DNA from: Leptolyngbya sp. DLM2.Bin15
GTDB taxonomy: Bacteria > Cyanobacteriota > Cyanobacteriia > RECH01
Length of the DNA stretch: 40,424 bases
Assembly (NCBI GenBank): GCA_007694125.1
Contig: RECH01000230.1
Coordinates: 1-40,424, forward strand
Direction of reading: 5' to 3'
The notes beneath the pieces were generated by a model. The model was not told the origin of the DNA, made no database searches, and worked only from the letters and a program-made list of their open reading frames with translations. Both the position numbers and the translations under genes were made by a program. Every line of letters begins with the position of its first letter. Positions within the stretch are counted from its first letter, which is position 1. Shown here one piece after another: positions 19,910-29,715 of this stretch.

Positions 19910-21502
19910 CTAGGTATTGGCACCCAAGGCCACGGTGTAGGCCTCGCGGATGCCTGGCACCTTGGTGATCTCCGCCAAAATTCCGTCCGGCAGGGGATCA
20001 TCAATGCTCAAGACCATCACCGCATCACCACGGACAATCTTTCGTCCCACCTGCATACTGGCAATGTTGACATTGAAGCTGCCCAGGAGGGAGCCAATTT
20101 TGCCAATAATGCCCGGCATATCGCGGTGTAGGGTGAATAGCATATAGCGATTGGGCGGCACATTCACCGGGAAGCCATCAATGCTGGTGATCCGGATTTC
20201 GCCGTCACCCAAGATAGCCCCGGTGACGGAATGGCTGCCCATGGAACCCTTGGCTTCCAGCATCAGCGATCCCGTGTAGTCTTTCACCGACGCATCTCGG
20301 GTTTCGATGACGTGAATCCCCCGTTCCTTGGCTTCGATGGTAGCGTTTACATAGTTCACCCGCTCTTGCAGCGCATGGGAGAGCAAACCCTTAAGGGCCG
20401 CAATCACCAAAGGCTGACTTTCATTGACCGCTAGGTCACCCTGCAGACGAATGTTGAGCGACTCGATGCGTCCGCCCGCCATTTGACTGACCAAGTTGCC
20501 CAAGGTTTCTGCCAAGGCCAAGTAGGGACGCAGTTTTTCCAAGAGATCAGGACGCAAGCCAGGAATGTTCACCGCTGAGCGTGCCGGCAGCCCCAGCAAC
20601 ACATCCCGAATTTGCTCCGCCACGTCAATAGCAACGTTCACCTGAGCTTCTTCCGTCGATGCGCCTAGGTGCGGCGTCAGAATGATCTCGGTACCCAGAT
20701 CCCGCAACGGCGATTCACCCAAGGGTTCTTCTTCATAGACATCCAGAGCAGCCCCGGCAATCTTGCCCTGCTTCAGAGCTTCTGCCAATGCCAACTCATC
20801 GATAATGCCGCCGCGAGCGCAGTTGATGATCCGGGCCGTGGGTTTCATCTTATCCAGCATCTCTGCATTGATGAGATGATAGGTCTCGGGCGTTTTGGGC
20901 AAATGCAGGGTGATGTAGTCAGAGTCTTGGATGAGCAAATCTAGCTCCACCAACTGGCAGCCAATTTGCTCCGCCCGCTCCATGGACAGGAATGGATCGT
21001 AGGCCAACAGGCGCATCCCCATAGCCCGGGCGATCGTGGCAACGTGGGAGCCAATTTTACCAAGCCCCACCACACCTAAGGTTTTCTTATAGACCTCCAC
21101 CCCAGTGAACCGCTTGCGATCCCACTGGTTTGCCTTGAGGGATTGGTTGGCATCGGGGATATGGCGAGACAGGGACAACATCATGGCCACCGCATGTTCT
21201 GCAGCGGCAACCGTATTGCCTTCGGGGGAATTGACGACGATGATCCCGCGTCGTGTAGCCGCCTGCACGTCTACGTTATCAACGCCAACCCCAGCCCGAC
21301 CGATGATTTTGAGCTGAGATCCTGCCTCAATCACCTCTTTCGTCACGCGGGTACCCGACCGGATCATCAGGGCGTCGTACTCCGGAATGCAGTGAATCAG
21401 CTCATCAACCGATAGCTTGGTTTGGACATCAACCTGAGCGACCTGAGACAAAATATCAATTCCGACTTTATCAATCGGATCAGAAACGAGAACCTTTGGC
21501 AT
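19910..21502 (-). CDS. serA: D-3-phosphoglycerate dehydrogenase
   Basis: MPKVLVSDPIDKVGIDIL..., VVGLGKIGSHVATIARAMGMRLLAYDP, INCARGGIIDELALAEAL, ACT-like C-terminus; ATG at 21502. Confidence 0.96.
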   Translation of the reverse strand: MPKVLVSDPIDKVGIDILSQVAQVDVQTKLSVDELIHCIPEYDALMIRSGTRVTKEVIEAGSQLKIIGRAGVGVDNVDVQAATRRGIIVVNSPEGNTVAAAEHAVAMMLSLSRHIPDANQSLKANQWDRKRFTGVEVYKKTLGVVGLGKIGSHVATIARAMGMRLLAYDPFLSMERAEQIGCQLVELDLLIQDSDYITLHLPKTPETYHLINAEMLDKMKPTARIINCARGGIIDELALAEALKQGKIAGAALDVYEEEPLGESPLRDLGTEIILTPHLGASTEEAQVNVAIDVAEQIRDVLLGLPARSAVNIPGLRPDLLEKLRPYLALAETLGNLVSQMAGGRIESLNIRLQGDLAVNESQPLVIAALKGLLSHALQERVNYVNATIEAKERGIHVIETRDASVKDYTGSLMLEAKGSMGSHSVTGAILGDGEIRITSIDGFPVNVPPNRYMLFTLHRDMPGIIGKIGSLLGSFNVNIASMQVGRKIVRGDAVMVLSIDDPLPDGILAEITKVPGIREAYTVALGANT

Positions 21503-21848
21503 GATCAGCAGATATGTTGAGTAACACAAACAACCTCAAAGTGGAGCGATCGCACCACTTTGCTTAAATACGGAGTGGCGACTGAGGCATACAGAAGCAA
21601 TGCGGGAGCAACGAGGGCAAAAACCACTCAAGACCCTATGCGGCTGCACATCAGTCTGAATGGTGCAAAACTTTTGTGGCACTGTGGGAGCAGACAACAA
21701 CTAGAAATCGCCCAAGTGTCAATTCTACTGGGTTTTGTCCAGCTTCTAAACCGAATTCCAAGAGTTTTCCATAGTATAGAGAGCATACGGAGCTTCAAAC
21801 TTGATTGACGGATAAAACGTCTGCAATCCTCATGCCCTGGTGGGGTGG

Positions 21849-21941
21849 CTTAGCGCTAGCCTAACCCAGTGGACGCTGAGCTGGTGCTGGGTTGCCCGTT
21901 GCCCAACCCCGTCTATGCAAAAAGATGGGTCAGTCAACCAG
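21849..21941 (+). repeat. 93-bp interspersed repeat family, copy A
   Basis: Aligns without gaps to the reverse complement of 33267-33359; the terminal 18 bp GATGGGTCAGTCAACCAG are identical. Confidence 0.75.
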
Positions 21942-22086
21942 GCTGCGCCGTAGATCCATGGGGTCAACCCTGTTGAACCTATGATGGGCAAGATGGTTGA
22001 GCACTACCACTGTTATTAGCAATGTCAGTCATTCTTGATACAAAATTTGATACTCTAGTTCAAATATAGATTTGGGGGCGACTCGC

Positions 22087-23250
22087 GTGACTATACAACT
22101 TGGTAGAGGCAAAACTGCTAGACGGGCCTATGGTATTGATGAAATTGCCCTCGTGCCAGGGACAAGAACTCTGGATCCGTCCCTAGCGGATACAAGCTGG
22201 AGCATGGGCGGCATTGAGCGTGAGATTCCCATCATTGCCAGTGCTATGGACGGCGTGATTGATGTGGGCATGGCGGTCAAGCTCTCTCAGTTGGGAGCCA
22301 TGGGTGTGCTTAACCTAGAAGGCATCCAAACTCGCTACGACGATCCTAACCCCATCCTCGATCGCATCACCTCGGTGGGCAAGGATGAGTTTGTACCCCT
22401 CATGCAAGAACTCTATGCTGAACCCGTCAAGCCAGAGCTGATCAAACGGCGCATTCAGGAAATCAAGTCCCAGGGAGGGATTGCTGCGGTTAGTATTACC
22501 CCAGTCGGTGCCACTCGCTTTGGGGCGGCTATTGCCGAAGCTGGTGCAGATATTGTGTTTGTTCAAGCGACCGTGGTGTCTACGGCTCACCTATCGCCTG
22601 AAGCCGTAACGCCTTTGGATTTAGCTGACTTCTGCCGCGAGATGCCGATGCCTGTGGTGTTGGGCAACTGTGTCACCTATGATGTGACGCTCAACCTGAT
22701 GAAGGCGGGTGCTGCTGGTGTGTTAGTGGGCATTGGCCCTGGCGCTGCCTGCACGTCTCGCGGTGTTTTGGGTGTGGGGGTTCCTCAAGCAACGGCTGTG
22801 GCCGACTGCGCCGCCGCTCGGGATGATTATTTCCAAGAAACAGGGCGCTATGTGCCGGTGATTGCGGATGGTGGTCTGGTGACTGGCGGCGATATCTGCA
22901 AGTGTATTGCCTGCGGTGCCGATGCCGTGATGATTGGCTCTCCCTTTGCTCGGGCCCAGGAAGCACCGGGCCGAGGTTTTCACTGGGGGATGGCCACCCC
23001 TAGCCCCGTTCTACCGCGTGGTACCCGCATTCGTGTGGGCACGACGGGCACGCTAGAACAAATTCTGCGGGGCCCAGCTCAGCTCGATGATGGTACCCAC
23101 AACTTCCTAGGGGCGTTGCAAACCAGCATGGGCACCCTCGGCGCGAAGGACATTCGTGAGATGCAGCAGGTGGAAGTGATCGTGGCACCCTCGCTGCTCA
23201 CGGAAGGTAAGGTCTATCAAAAGGCACAGCAGCTAGGCATGGGTAAGTAA
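22087..23250 (+). CDS. GuaB3-family IMP dehydrogenase-related protein
   Basis: [58 protein letters not shown] and [26 protein letters not shown] start at 22087. Confidence 0.9.
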   Translation: MTIQLGRGKTARRAYGIDEIALVPGTRTLDPSLADTSWSMGGIEREIPIIASAMDGVIDVGMAVKLSQLGAMGVLNLEGIQTRYDDPNPILDRITSVGKDEFVPLMQELYAEPVKPELIKRRIQEIKSQGGIAAVSITPVGATRFGAAIAEAGADIVFVQATVVSTAHLSPEAVTPLDLADFCREMPMPVVLGNCVTYDVTLNLMKAGAAGVLVGIGPGAACTSRGVLGVGVPQATAVADCAAARDDYFQETGRYVPVIADGGLVTGGDICKCIACGADAVMIGSPFARAQEAPGRGFHWGMATPSPVLPRGTRIRVGTTGTLEQILRGPAQLDDGTHNFLGALQTSMGTLGAKDIREMQQVEVIVAPSLLTEGKVYQKAQQLGMGK

Positions 23251-23261
23251 TGTGCAACTCT

Positions 23262-23300
23262 GGAGGATACCTGAGTCCAGGCTAGACTTAGGTATCCTCT
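23262..23300 (+). terminator. 16-bp hairpin 3' of the GuaB3-type gene
   Basis: GGAGGATACCTGAGTC (23262-23277) pairs with GACTTAGGTATCCTCT (23285-23300) with two G-T wobbles and a 7-nt loop. Confidence 0.65.
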
Positions 23301-23410
23301 AGGAGGAAAGATATGAAGCGATCGCCCTGTTCTACTGAGCCTAGAGTGGTAGAAGGCGATCGCCCTTCAACATCTGTTCTAGACTAGAAACCACGATGAC
23401 ATGCTAGCCT

Positions 23411-26155
23411 ATGCAGATTCTCTCAGTTACTCTGACGAATTTCAAAACTCACCAGGATCGCCACTTTGTATTCCAGCCAGGGGTAAATACTATCTGTGGG
23501 GAAAATGGAGCGGGCAAAACTAGCATCGTGGAAGCGATCGCTTGGGTACTCTTCAATTACCGTGGATCCTATAAGAATGAAGACTTAATTCGCAACGGTC
23601 AAAGCAGCACCCAGGTGGCGGTGGAGTTTGTGTCTAGCCACGATGAGCGCACCTATCAAGTTCAGCGCTGTACCACCAAGGGCTATCGCCTCTACGATCC
23701 ACAGCTTGACCAAGTTCTCAACTATCGCCACATTGAAGACGAAGTCACCCCTTGGCTACGGCAGCAGTTGGGCATTGCTCCTGGCATTGATCTCGGCCAG
23801 CTTTTTGCCAATACCATCGGTGTTCCCCAAGGTACCGTCACGTCTGACTTTTTGCAGCCGCCCACCCAGCGTAAGCAGATTTTTGACGCCATCTTGAAAG
23901 TTGAAGAATTTCGCTTGGTCTACAAGGAAACGGGGGCATTAGAGAAGTATGCCAAGGCTGAACTGGATCAAGTGAAGCAGGCGATCGCTCAATACAACGA
24001 AAGTCTAGAACCTTTACCGGAACTGCAATCCCGGCAAGCAGCACTGGTGGAAGCGATCGCTCAGGATGAGACTCACCTGGCAGCCCTGGAGCAAGAGCTG
24101 GCCCAGCTTGAAGAACGCCAAGCGGCGATCAGCCAGCGTCAGCAGCAGTTGCAAACCCTCACCGCTGAGAAACAAGCGATCGCTGCCCAGGTGGAGGCCA
24201 AGCAAAGCGCCCTGAAGATTCTAGACCAAGCGCTGCAGGCGGCCCGGCAGGCGGCCAACTTCTGCGCAGAAAATCGGGAGAGCTACGACCTCGTCCTGCA
24301 GGCGGAGCAGATGCTGGCCGATCTAGAGCAGCAGCGTAAGCAACGCCACCAACTGCAAACCCAGCGGCAAGACCTACAGCGACAGCTCACCCTAGGGCAA
24401 AACCAGCTCACCCGCTATGCCCTGCAGCTTGAGCAGGTTGAAAAGGCCGAACAAGACTGCGATCGCCTGCAGCCGTTGCTCGAAACCCAGGGACAGCTAG
24501 AGGAACAGCAGCGTCAGATCGATCAACAGATTCAGGCCCTCAGTGCCCAAACCGTTGAGTTTCAAAGTCTAGAACAGCATTTAAACCGTCTGCGAGGCCA
24601 GTGGAAGCAGGTATCCCAGGAGATCGATCGCATCCAGCCCTTTGAAGAGGCGATCGCCGCGATCCCCGAGCTAGAGCGCCAGCGCGATCGCCTCCAGCAA
24701 CAGTTGAGCCGGGTGGAAGCCGCCAAACAGTTTGAAGCCGAGCTGCGGCACCTGGTCACCCATACCCAAGCCCAACGGCAGCCCCATCTTGATCGCATTC
24801 AGGCAGGAATTGCCCTATTGCGCCAGCTTCCGCCCAGTGACACCCTGCAAGCGGCGATCGCTAGCATCGAAGCCGATAGGGACTTGACCACCGATCTGAT
24901 CACCGCTCTGCAAGGCATCCTCTCGGAACTAGGGGAGCAGGTGTCGGCGATCGCCCTGGGGCAGCAGTTGACCCAGGTCACCCAAACCTTGGATCAGGCC
25001 TATCGTCAGCGGGCTGAGGTGGCCACCTTGGAGGAAAAGCGGCATCGCTTGGTGGATTTGAAAACCGAGGGTGAACAAACGCGATCGCACCTAGAGCAGT
25101 TAACTCAACAGCTCGCCCAGCTCACGCCGTTGCAGACGGAGCGATCGCACCTGGCCCAGCAGCTTGCTGCCCTAGACAATCCCCGTGCCCGCCACCAGGT
25201 GCTGACTCAGGAGCTGCAGCGTCGGCCGGCCCTGCTTCAGGATCAACAGACTGCCCAAGATCAATTAGCTAAGGTAGACGATGCGATCGCTGCCTTAGAT
25301 CTACAACTGGTGCCCTTTGCCCAGCTCGATAGGGATCTTGAACGCCAGCAGCAGCAGCGCCAGCAGCACCAGACCGGGTATTTAGCCTATCTACGCTACC
25401 GCAACGATGCGGATCAGGTGCCCAAACGTCAGGCTGATCTAGATCAAGCGATCGCCGATCTCCAGCAGAGTCAAGATGCGGCCCAAGCGATCGAGGAGCA
25501 GTATCAAATCCTCATGCAGGACTATGATGCCGAGGCTGCCGAGGGGATTCGCAGCCGCTATGAGGCCACCCGTCGTCAGGTCGATCGCCTGTCGGGAAGT
25601 TTGCCCCAGCAACGTCAGCGCCAGGCGGAATTGGCTGAGCAGATCCACATCCTGATGGAGTTGGCCCATAAGCGCGATCAGGCTGAGGTTGATCTCAAGA
25701 CCAAGGAACGGATCAAGCGCCTGATTAGTTTTGCCCGCAAAGTTTACAAAGAGGCTGGGCCGCGGATCACGGAGCGCTATGTGCAAACGGTTTCCCAAGA
25801 AGCCGATCGCCTGTTTCGGGAACTGCTGAATCGCCCTAATGTGGCCCTGGAATGGACGCGAGACTATGACATTGTGGTGCAGGAAGGGCCCCACAACCGA
25901 CGATTTATGAACCTCTCTGGCGGTGAGCAAATGTGTGCAGCCTTGGCCGTGCGCCTAGCCCTGCTGCGAGTGTTTGCGGAAATTGACGTGGCTTTCTTTG
26001 ATGAACCCACCACCAATATGGATCGCCCCCGCCGTCGCCATCTGGCGGAAGCGATCGCCAATCTCAAATCGTTCCAACAACTGTTTGTGATCAGCCACGA
26101 TGACACCTTCGAGCAGGTCACCGAAAATGTCATCTTTGTCGAACGCCTTGCCTAG
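23411..26155 (+). CDS. SbcC/Rad50-like SMC-family ATPase without zinc hook
   Basis: Walker A ICGENGAGKTSIVEAIAWVLF, long coiled coil, signature NLSGGEQMCAALAVRLAL, Walker B IDVAFFDEPTTNMD; no CxxC in the coiled-coil centre. Confidence 0.88.
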   Translation: MQILSVTLTNFKTHQDRHFVFQPGVNTICGENGAGKTSIVEAIAWVLFNYRGSYKNEDLIRNGQSSTQVAVEFVSSHDERTYQVQRCTTKGYRLYDPQLDQVLNYRHIEDEVTPWLRQQLGIAPGIDLGQLFANTIGVPQGTVTSDFLQPPTQRKQIFDAILKVEEFRLVYKETGALEKYAKAELDQVKQAIAQYNESLEPLPELQSRQAALVEAIAQDETHLAALEQELAQLEERQAAISQRQQQLQTLTAEKQAIAAQVEAKQSALKILDQALQAARQAANFCAENRESYDLVLQAEQMLADLEQQRKQRHQLQTQRQDLQRQLTLGQNQLTRYALQLEQVEKAEQDCDRLQPLLETQGQLEEQQRQIDQQIQALSAQTVEFQSLEQHLNRLRGQWKQVSQEIDRIQPFEEAIAAIPELERQRDRLQQQLSRVEAAKQFEAELRHLVTHTQAQRQPHLDRIQAGIALLRQLPPSDTLQAAIASIEADRDLTTDLITALQGILSELGEQVSAIALGQQLTQVTQTLDQAYRQRAEVATLEEKRHRLVDLKTEGEQTRSHLEQLTQQLAQLTPLQTERSHLAQQLAALDNPRARHQVLTQELQRRPALLQDQQTAQDQLAKVDDAIAALDLQLVPFAQLDRDLERQQQQRQQHQTGYLAYLRYRNDADQVPKRQADLDQAIADLQQSQDAAQAIEEQYQILMQDYDAEAAEGIRSRYEATRRQVDRLSGSLPQQRQRQAELAEQIHILMELAHKRDQAEVDLKTKERIKRLISFARKVYKEAGPRITERYVQTVSQEADRLFRELLNRPNVALEWTRDYDIVVQEGPHNRRFMNLSGGEQMCAALAVRLALLRVFAEIDVAFFDEPTTNMDRPRRRHLAEAIANLKSFQQLFVISHDDTFEQVTENVIFVERLA

Positions 26156-26188
26156 GTGCCGTCCCTGTCCCGTTATCCAACCAACTCC

Positions 26189-26968
26189 ATGCCGCTCCAG
26201 CTTTCCCAAAGTGCGCTGACTGTCCTCAGTCTCTGCCAACGAAAATTTCAGCATGTTTATTGGGATCAGCTCAGTGGCCTGATGCCCACGGAACAGCGAT
26301 CGCACCTAGAGTGGGGTAGCCGCTTCCACCACCTGATGCAGCAACGGGATCTAGGGCTACCGCTCCATGCCAACTCGGCCGATGATGTTTCCTTCTACCG
26401 CTGCATGGAGGCCTTGGTGCAAACCGTTCCCCAGATTTTTGACCCCAGCGCTTGGCGCGATCGCCTCAGTGAACATCGGCGCAGCCTGCGTCTAGGCGAT
26501 GCTGTCTTCACCGTCGTGTATGACCTGCTGCTGCTGGGTGATGACCAAGCCCAGATTATTGACTGGAAAACCTACCCTCGTCCTCAACAGTCTCACTGGC
26601 TCTCCCAGCATTGGCAAACCCGCCTCTATCCCTTCGTCCTGGCTGAAACCAGTGACTACAGTCCCGACCACATCAGCATGACCTACTGGTTTGTACAGCC
26701 CTATTTGACGGAACCGATCCCCCAATCCATCACCTTTCCCTACAGCACAGCCCAACACCAGCAAACGCGCCAACGCTTGACCACCCTGGTGGAACACCTG
26801 ATGGCTAGTCTCGCTGCCTACCAAGATGGACAACCCCTGCCCCAGCTACCTGAGGGATCGGCCGCCTGCGAAGACTGCGCCTTTGCCCTCCGCTGCCAGC
26901 GCGGTGCCTACGCTATTGCAACGCCGGCACTGCCTACGCTGACTGATATTGCCGAAGTGGTTCTTTGA
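26189..26968 (+). CDS. PD-(D/E)XK nuclease (Cas4/RecB-like) with four-Cys Fe-S signature
   Basis: N-terminal SALTVLSLCQRKFQHVYW; AQIIDWKTYPR nuclease motif; C-terminal CEDCAFALRC; ORF could extend to 26156. Confidence 0.82.
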   Translation: MPLQLSQSALTVLSLCQRKFQHVYWDQLSGLMPTEQRSHLEWGSRFHHLMQQRDLGLPLHANSADDVSFYRCMEALVQTVPQIFDPSAWRDRLSEHRRSLRLGDAVFTVVYDLLLLGDDQAQIIDWKTYPRPQQSHWLSQHWQTRLYPFVLAETSDYSPDHISMTYWFVQPYLTEPIPQSITFPYSTAQHQQTRQRLTTLVEHLMASLAAYQDGQPLPQLPEGSAACEDCAFALRCQRGAYAIATPALPTLTDIAEVVL

Positions 26969-27170
26969 GCATCTTCTTAGTCCGGTCGTTGAGCAAACCC
27001 GTCGCGCATCCTACGAATGAACGCGTTGGCGTTAGCCTGCCGGAGGCATAGCGTCATGAGCGGAGCATTCACACTTCCTACCCCTCGTTTTACAATGGGA
27101 GAGGACTAATTAAAATTTGTAACTAAATTCGCTCGATCAAGCGACGGCGGTTGCTGAGGAGAACAACACT

Positions 27171-27389
27171 ATGAATCCAGCCGACATTAACTGTGCAGAA
27201 GCCTGCGTGAATGGGTGTGTCCTAGGGGATCAATGCCCCAATCTAGAGTATCGGGCCCAGGCGTCCCAATTTATTGCCAGTACGTCCCTCGATGACATGC
27301 TGGCGATCGCTGAAGAAGCGGTGCGCAAAAAAACCTTAGAAAGAGTGTCAGAAGCACCCCAATGGGTCTTTCCAGAGGATGGCATCTAG
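27171..27389 (+). CDS. Small Cys-rich hypothetical protein
   Basis: 72 aa; NCAEACVNGCVLGDQCPN near the N-terminus; GGAG-like sequence upstream (gctgaggagaacaac). Confidence 0.6.
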   Translation: MNPADINCAEACVNGCVLGDQCPNLEYRAQASQFIASTSLDDMLAIAEEAVRKKTLERVSEAPQWVFPEDGI

Positions 27390-27458
27390 GGTCACACCGA
27401 TCCTAACGGTGGCGTTGCACTGGGCTGATAGAGCAAATCGCTAGGAAAGGGCCCAGCC

Positions 27459-27656
27459 CTAGCCATCGGGAAACTGCCAGCAATTCAGCCACTCGATTTG
27501 ACGACTGCCGCAGGTGCAGGCCTCTGGCCCCGACGCCACCCATTCTCGGTCGCACTGGCGGCAGTGACACAACACATTATTCCGACTGGCCTCTGCCAAG
27601 CGCGATCGCCATGCCCGACGATCGTCTTCACTTAGATAGAAGGTATCCTCGGCCAT
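27459..27656 (-). CDS. Small zinc-ribbon-like hypothetical protein
   Basis: 65 aa with CHCRQC...CTCG. Confidence 0.6.
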   Translation of the reverse strand: MAEDTFYLSEDDRRAWRSRLAEASRNNVLCHCRQCDREWVASGPEACTCGSRQIEWLNCWQFPDG

Positions 27657-27662
27657 GGTTCT

Positions 27663-28361
27663 CTACACCAACATGCGATCGAGGGCATCAATGTCGGGAA
27701 TGCAGAGTACATCGCGATCGCGCTTGATTAACTCTTTTCTCTCTAGCTTATTAAGCACGCGGGTGACCGTTTCGCGGGCCAGCCCACTCAGGCTACTCAG
27801 CTCACGATGGGGCAGGTTGGGAATTTCCGTTCCCTGCTCGCTGACCGTTCCTTGCCCATCGGCTAAAAATAGTAAGATATCGGCCACCCGCGCGACGCTA
27901 TCCGCCTCCCGTAGCCGCAGCCGCCGGTTGACTTGACGCAGTCGTCGAGCCATCAGCTTAGCCAAATGAATGCCGGCTTGGGGTTCGGAGCTAATCAGCT
28001 TCACAAAATCTTGGGCTGGCATATTGCCAATCACCGTTTCCGCCAAGGTCAACACATCCGTGGAGCGCGGTACTTCATCGAGGGGAGCCATTTCCCCAAA
28101 CAGCTCTCCCTTGCCCAAAATATTCAGCGTAATCTCCCGTCCATCCAAGTTATAGGTGCGGATCTTGACCCACCCATCCAAAATGAAATAGACCGAACTA
28201 CCCCAATCATTTTCTAGCAAAATCACCTGTCCGGCGGGATGAGCCCGCACCACGACTTGGCTCGTCGCTTGATCAACAGACTCTTCTGGCAGCCCCTGAA
28301 AGAAGGGGGCCTGACGAATAATGGAATTATCTAAATCACGAGAACGAAACCGATCACGCAT
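27663..28361 (-). CDS. Crp/Fnr-family transcriptional regulator
   Basis: Cyclic-nucleotide-binding-like domain (LNILGKGELFGEMAPLDEVPRSTDV) and HTH (HRELSSLSGLARETVTRVLNKLERKELI). Confidence 0.92.
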   Translation of the reverse strand: MRDRFRSRDLDNSIIRQAPFFQGLPEESVDQATSQVVVRAHPAGQVILLENDWGSSVYFILDGWVKIRTYNLDGREITLNILGKGELFGEMAPLDEVPRSTDVLTLAETVIGNMPAQDFVKLISSEPQAGIHLAKLMARRLRQVNRRLRLREADSVARVADILLFLADGQGTVSEQGTEIPNLPHRELSSLSGLARETVTRVLNKLERKELIKRDRDVLCIPDIDALDRMLV

Positions 28362-28793
28362 GGAATCATAAAGTAATGAACTATAAGAGCAAATGAACTA
28401 GTGTCTTCTATACAGGTGGGGTCGTCCCTTCAGACACTATTTACACCGATACCCTGTGCATGGTTTAACCTACTGAACACTAGCTTAAGCAGTTTTGCGT
28501 CAATAACGTTCACGGTGATGGGTGTTGGCTATCGTTACATTGAAGATGGCTTGATGTGGGATCGAGACTGCCCTAACGTCATCCAGTCTATCCGTTCTAG
28601 ATACAAAAGACACACTCTTCACCCGCCGCTAGGTTGATCGAATGGCTTCCTAGCGAAGGTTTCACTGGATTGACCCCAGGATAGATGGGGCAGATTTGTA
28701 TCCCTAGTATCCTAGCGTTGTCAGGGACATTGTGGTTCAGGTCGTTAAGATTATCCTGAAAATTCCCTTGGATGGGCACCTCGTCTCCAACGT

Positions 28794-29288
28794 CTACTCA
28801 TCGGGGCTAGACTCATCGGGGCTAGGTGTAAACAGAATATCATTCACCACAAATGGGGCATCAGACATCAGGGCTACTTGGTGCATATTGGGGCCGATCG
28901 CATCGAGGGTTAGGCAGGGCAAGGGTAGGGTTAAGTCTCGATGCTGGTGGAGCGATCGCTTGCCGTGAACGGCATGGCGGGCAATCACCTTACCCTGGGC
29001 ATCTAGGGCCACCAGGCTAATTTGGCGCAGGCCGATCACCGAGGCGCTGATGTGCAGCACGCTGGAGGAGAATCGCATGAGTAAGGAGGTGTGTCCTGCG
29101 GTGGGCATGAGAACTAGGGGGTGGGCATAGTGGGAGAAGGCAGGATTGGTGGGAGACAGGGCGATCGCCTGTTCAAACTGAATGCCATGGTCTCGATACT
29201 GATCTCGAACACGCTCAAAGGGGCTAAGCGCGTTAAAGGATAGATGTACCGTTGCTTTTGCCGTTTTTGTCGTTTTGGTTGTAGACAT
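28794..29288 (-). CDS. Hypothetical protein
   Basis: ORF with plausible cyanobacterial composition; C-terminus SPDESSPDE from a 15-bp tandem duplication. Confidence 0.55.
   Translation of the reverse strand: MSTTKTTKTAKATVHLSFNALSPFERVRDQYRDHGIQFEQAIALSPTNPAFSHYAHPLVLMPTAGHTSLLMRFSSSVLHISASVIGLRQISLVALDAQGKVIARHAVHGKRSLHQHRDLTLPLPCLTLDAIGPNMHQVALMSDAPFVVNDILFTPSPDESSPDE
28796..28825. repeat. 15-bp perfect tandem duplication ACTCATCGGGGCTAG x2
   Basis: Direct reading at 28796-28810 and 28811-28825. Confidence 0.85.
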
Positions 29289-29715
29289 GGCCGGATGCAC
29301 GAGTGAAGATTTTCGAGGATTCATGACGTTCTGTGACAATGATGGCGAGATAGATGGTAGGGAGAACTGGGGGGCGATCGCGTTGTCCTTCCTGTCTAGG
29401 GATATCTACGGATCGATACTCAGGTCTACACCTTAGGATTCCGTAGTTTCCGGCTCAACCGCTTAAAGCTGTGGCACTTTATTAGGTGGTTGTCCGGATG
29501 GAACTATGGGGGTAGGGGTGAACCTGGGGGGCGATCGCTGCGATGCCCCCAGGCAGTTATCTTCAAGGATCCGGGTTGTGATCATCGATGAAATCCAGCC
29601 TTGGCCACCTCGGGATGTCTTGTGCCAGTCGGCTGAGTTGTCTAGGCCAAGGGCGATCGCTTTTAGGGGGTTCGCGGTATGGTTGAGGTCAGATTTGAGT
29701 GCAAGCGATTTCACC

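Noticed and set aside
23628-23897. ORFs in alternative frames within the SbcC-like gene
   Set aside because: The SbcC-like frame is open for 914 codons with clear Walker motifs; alternative frames are incidental.
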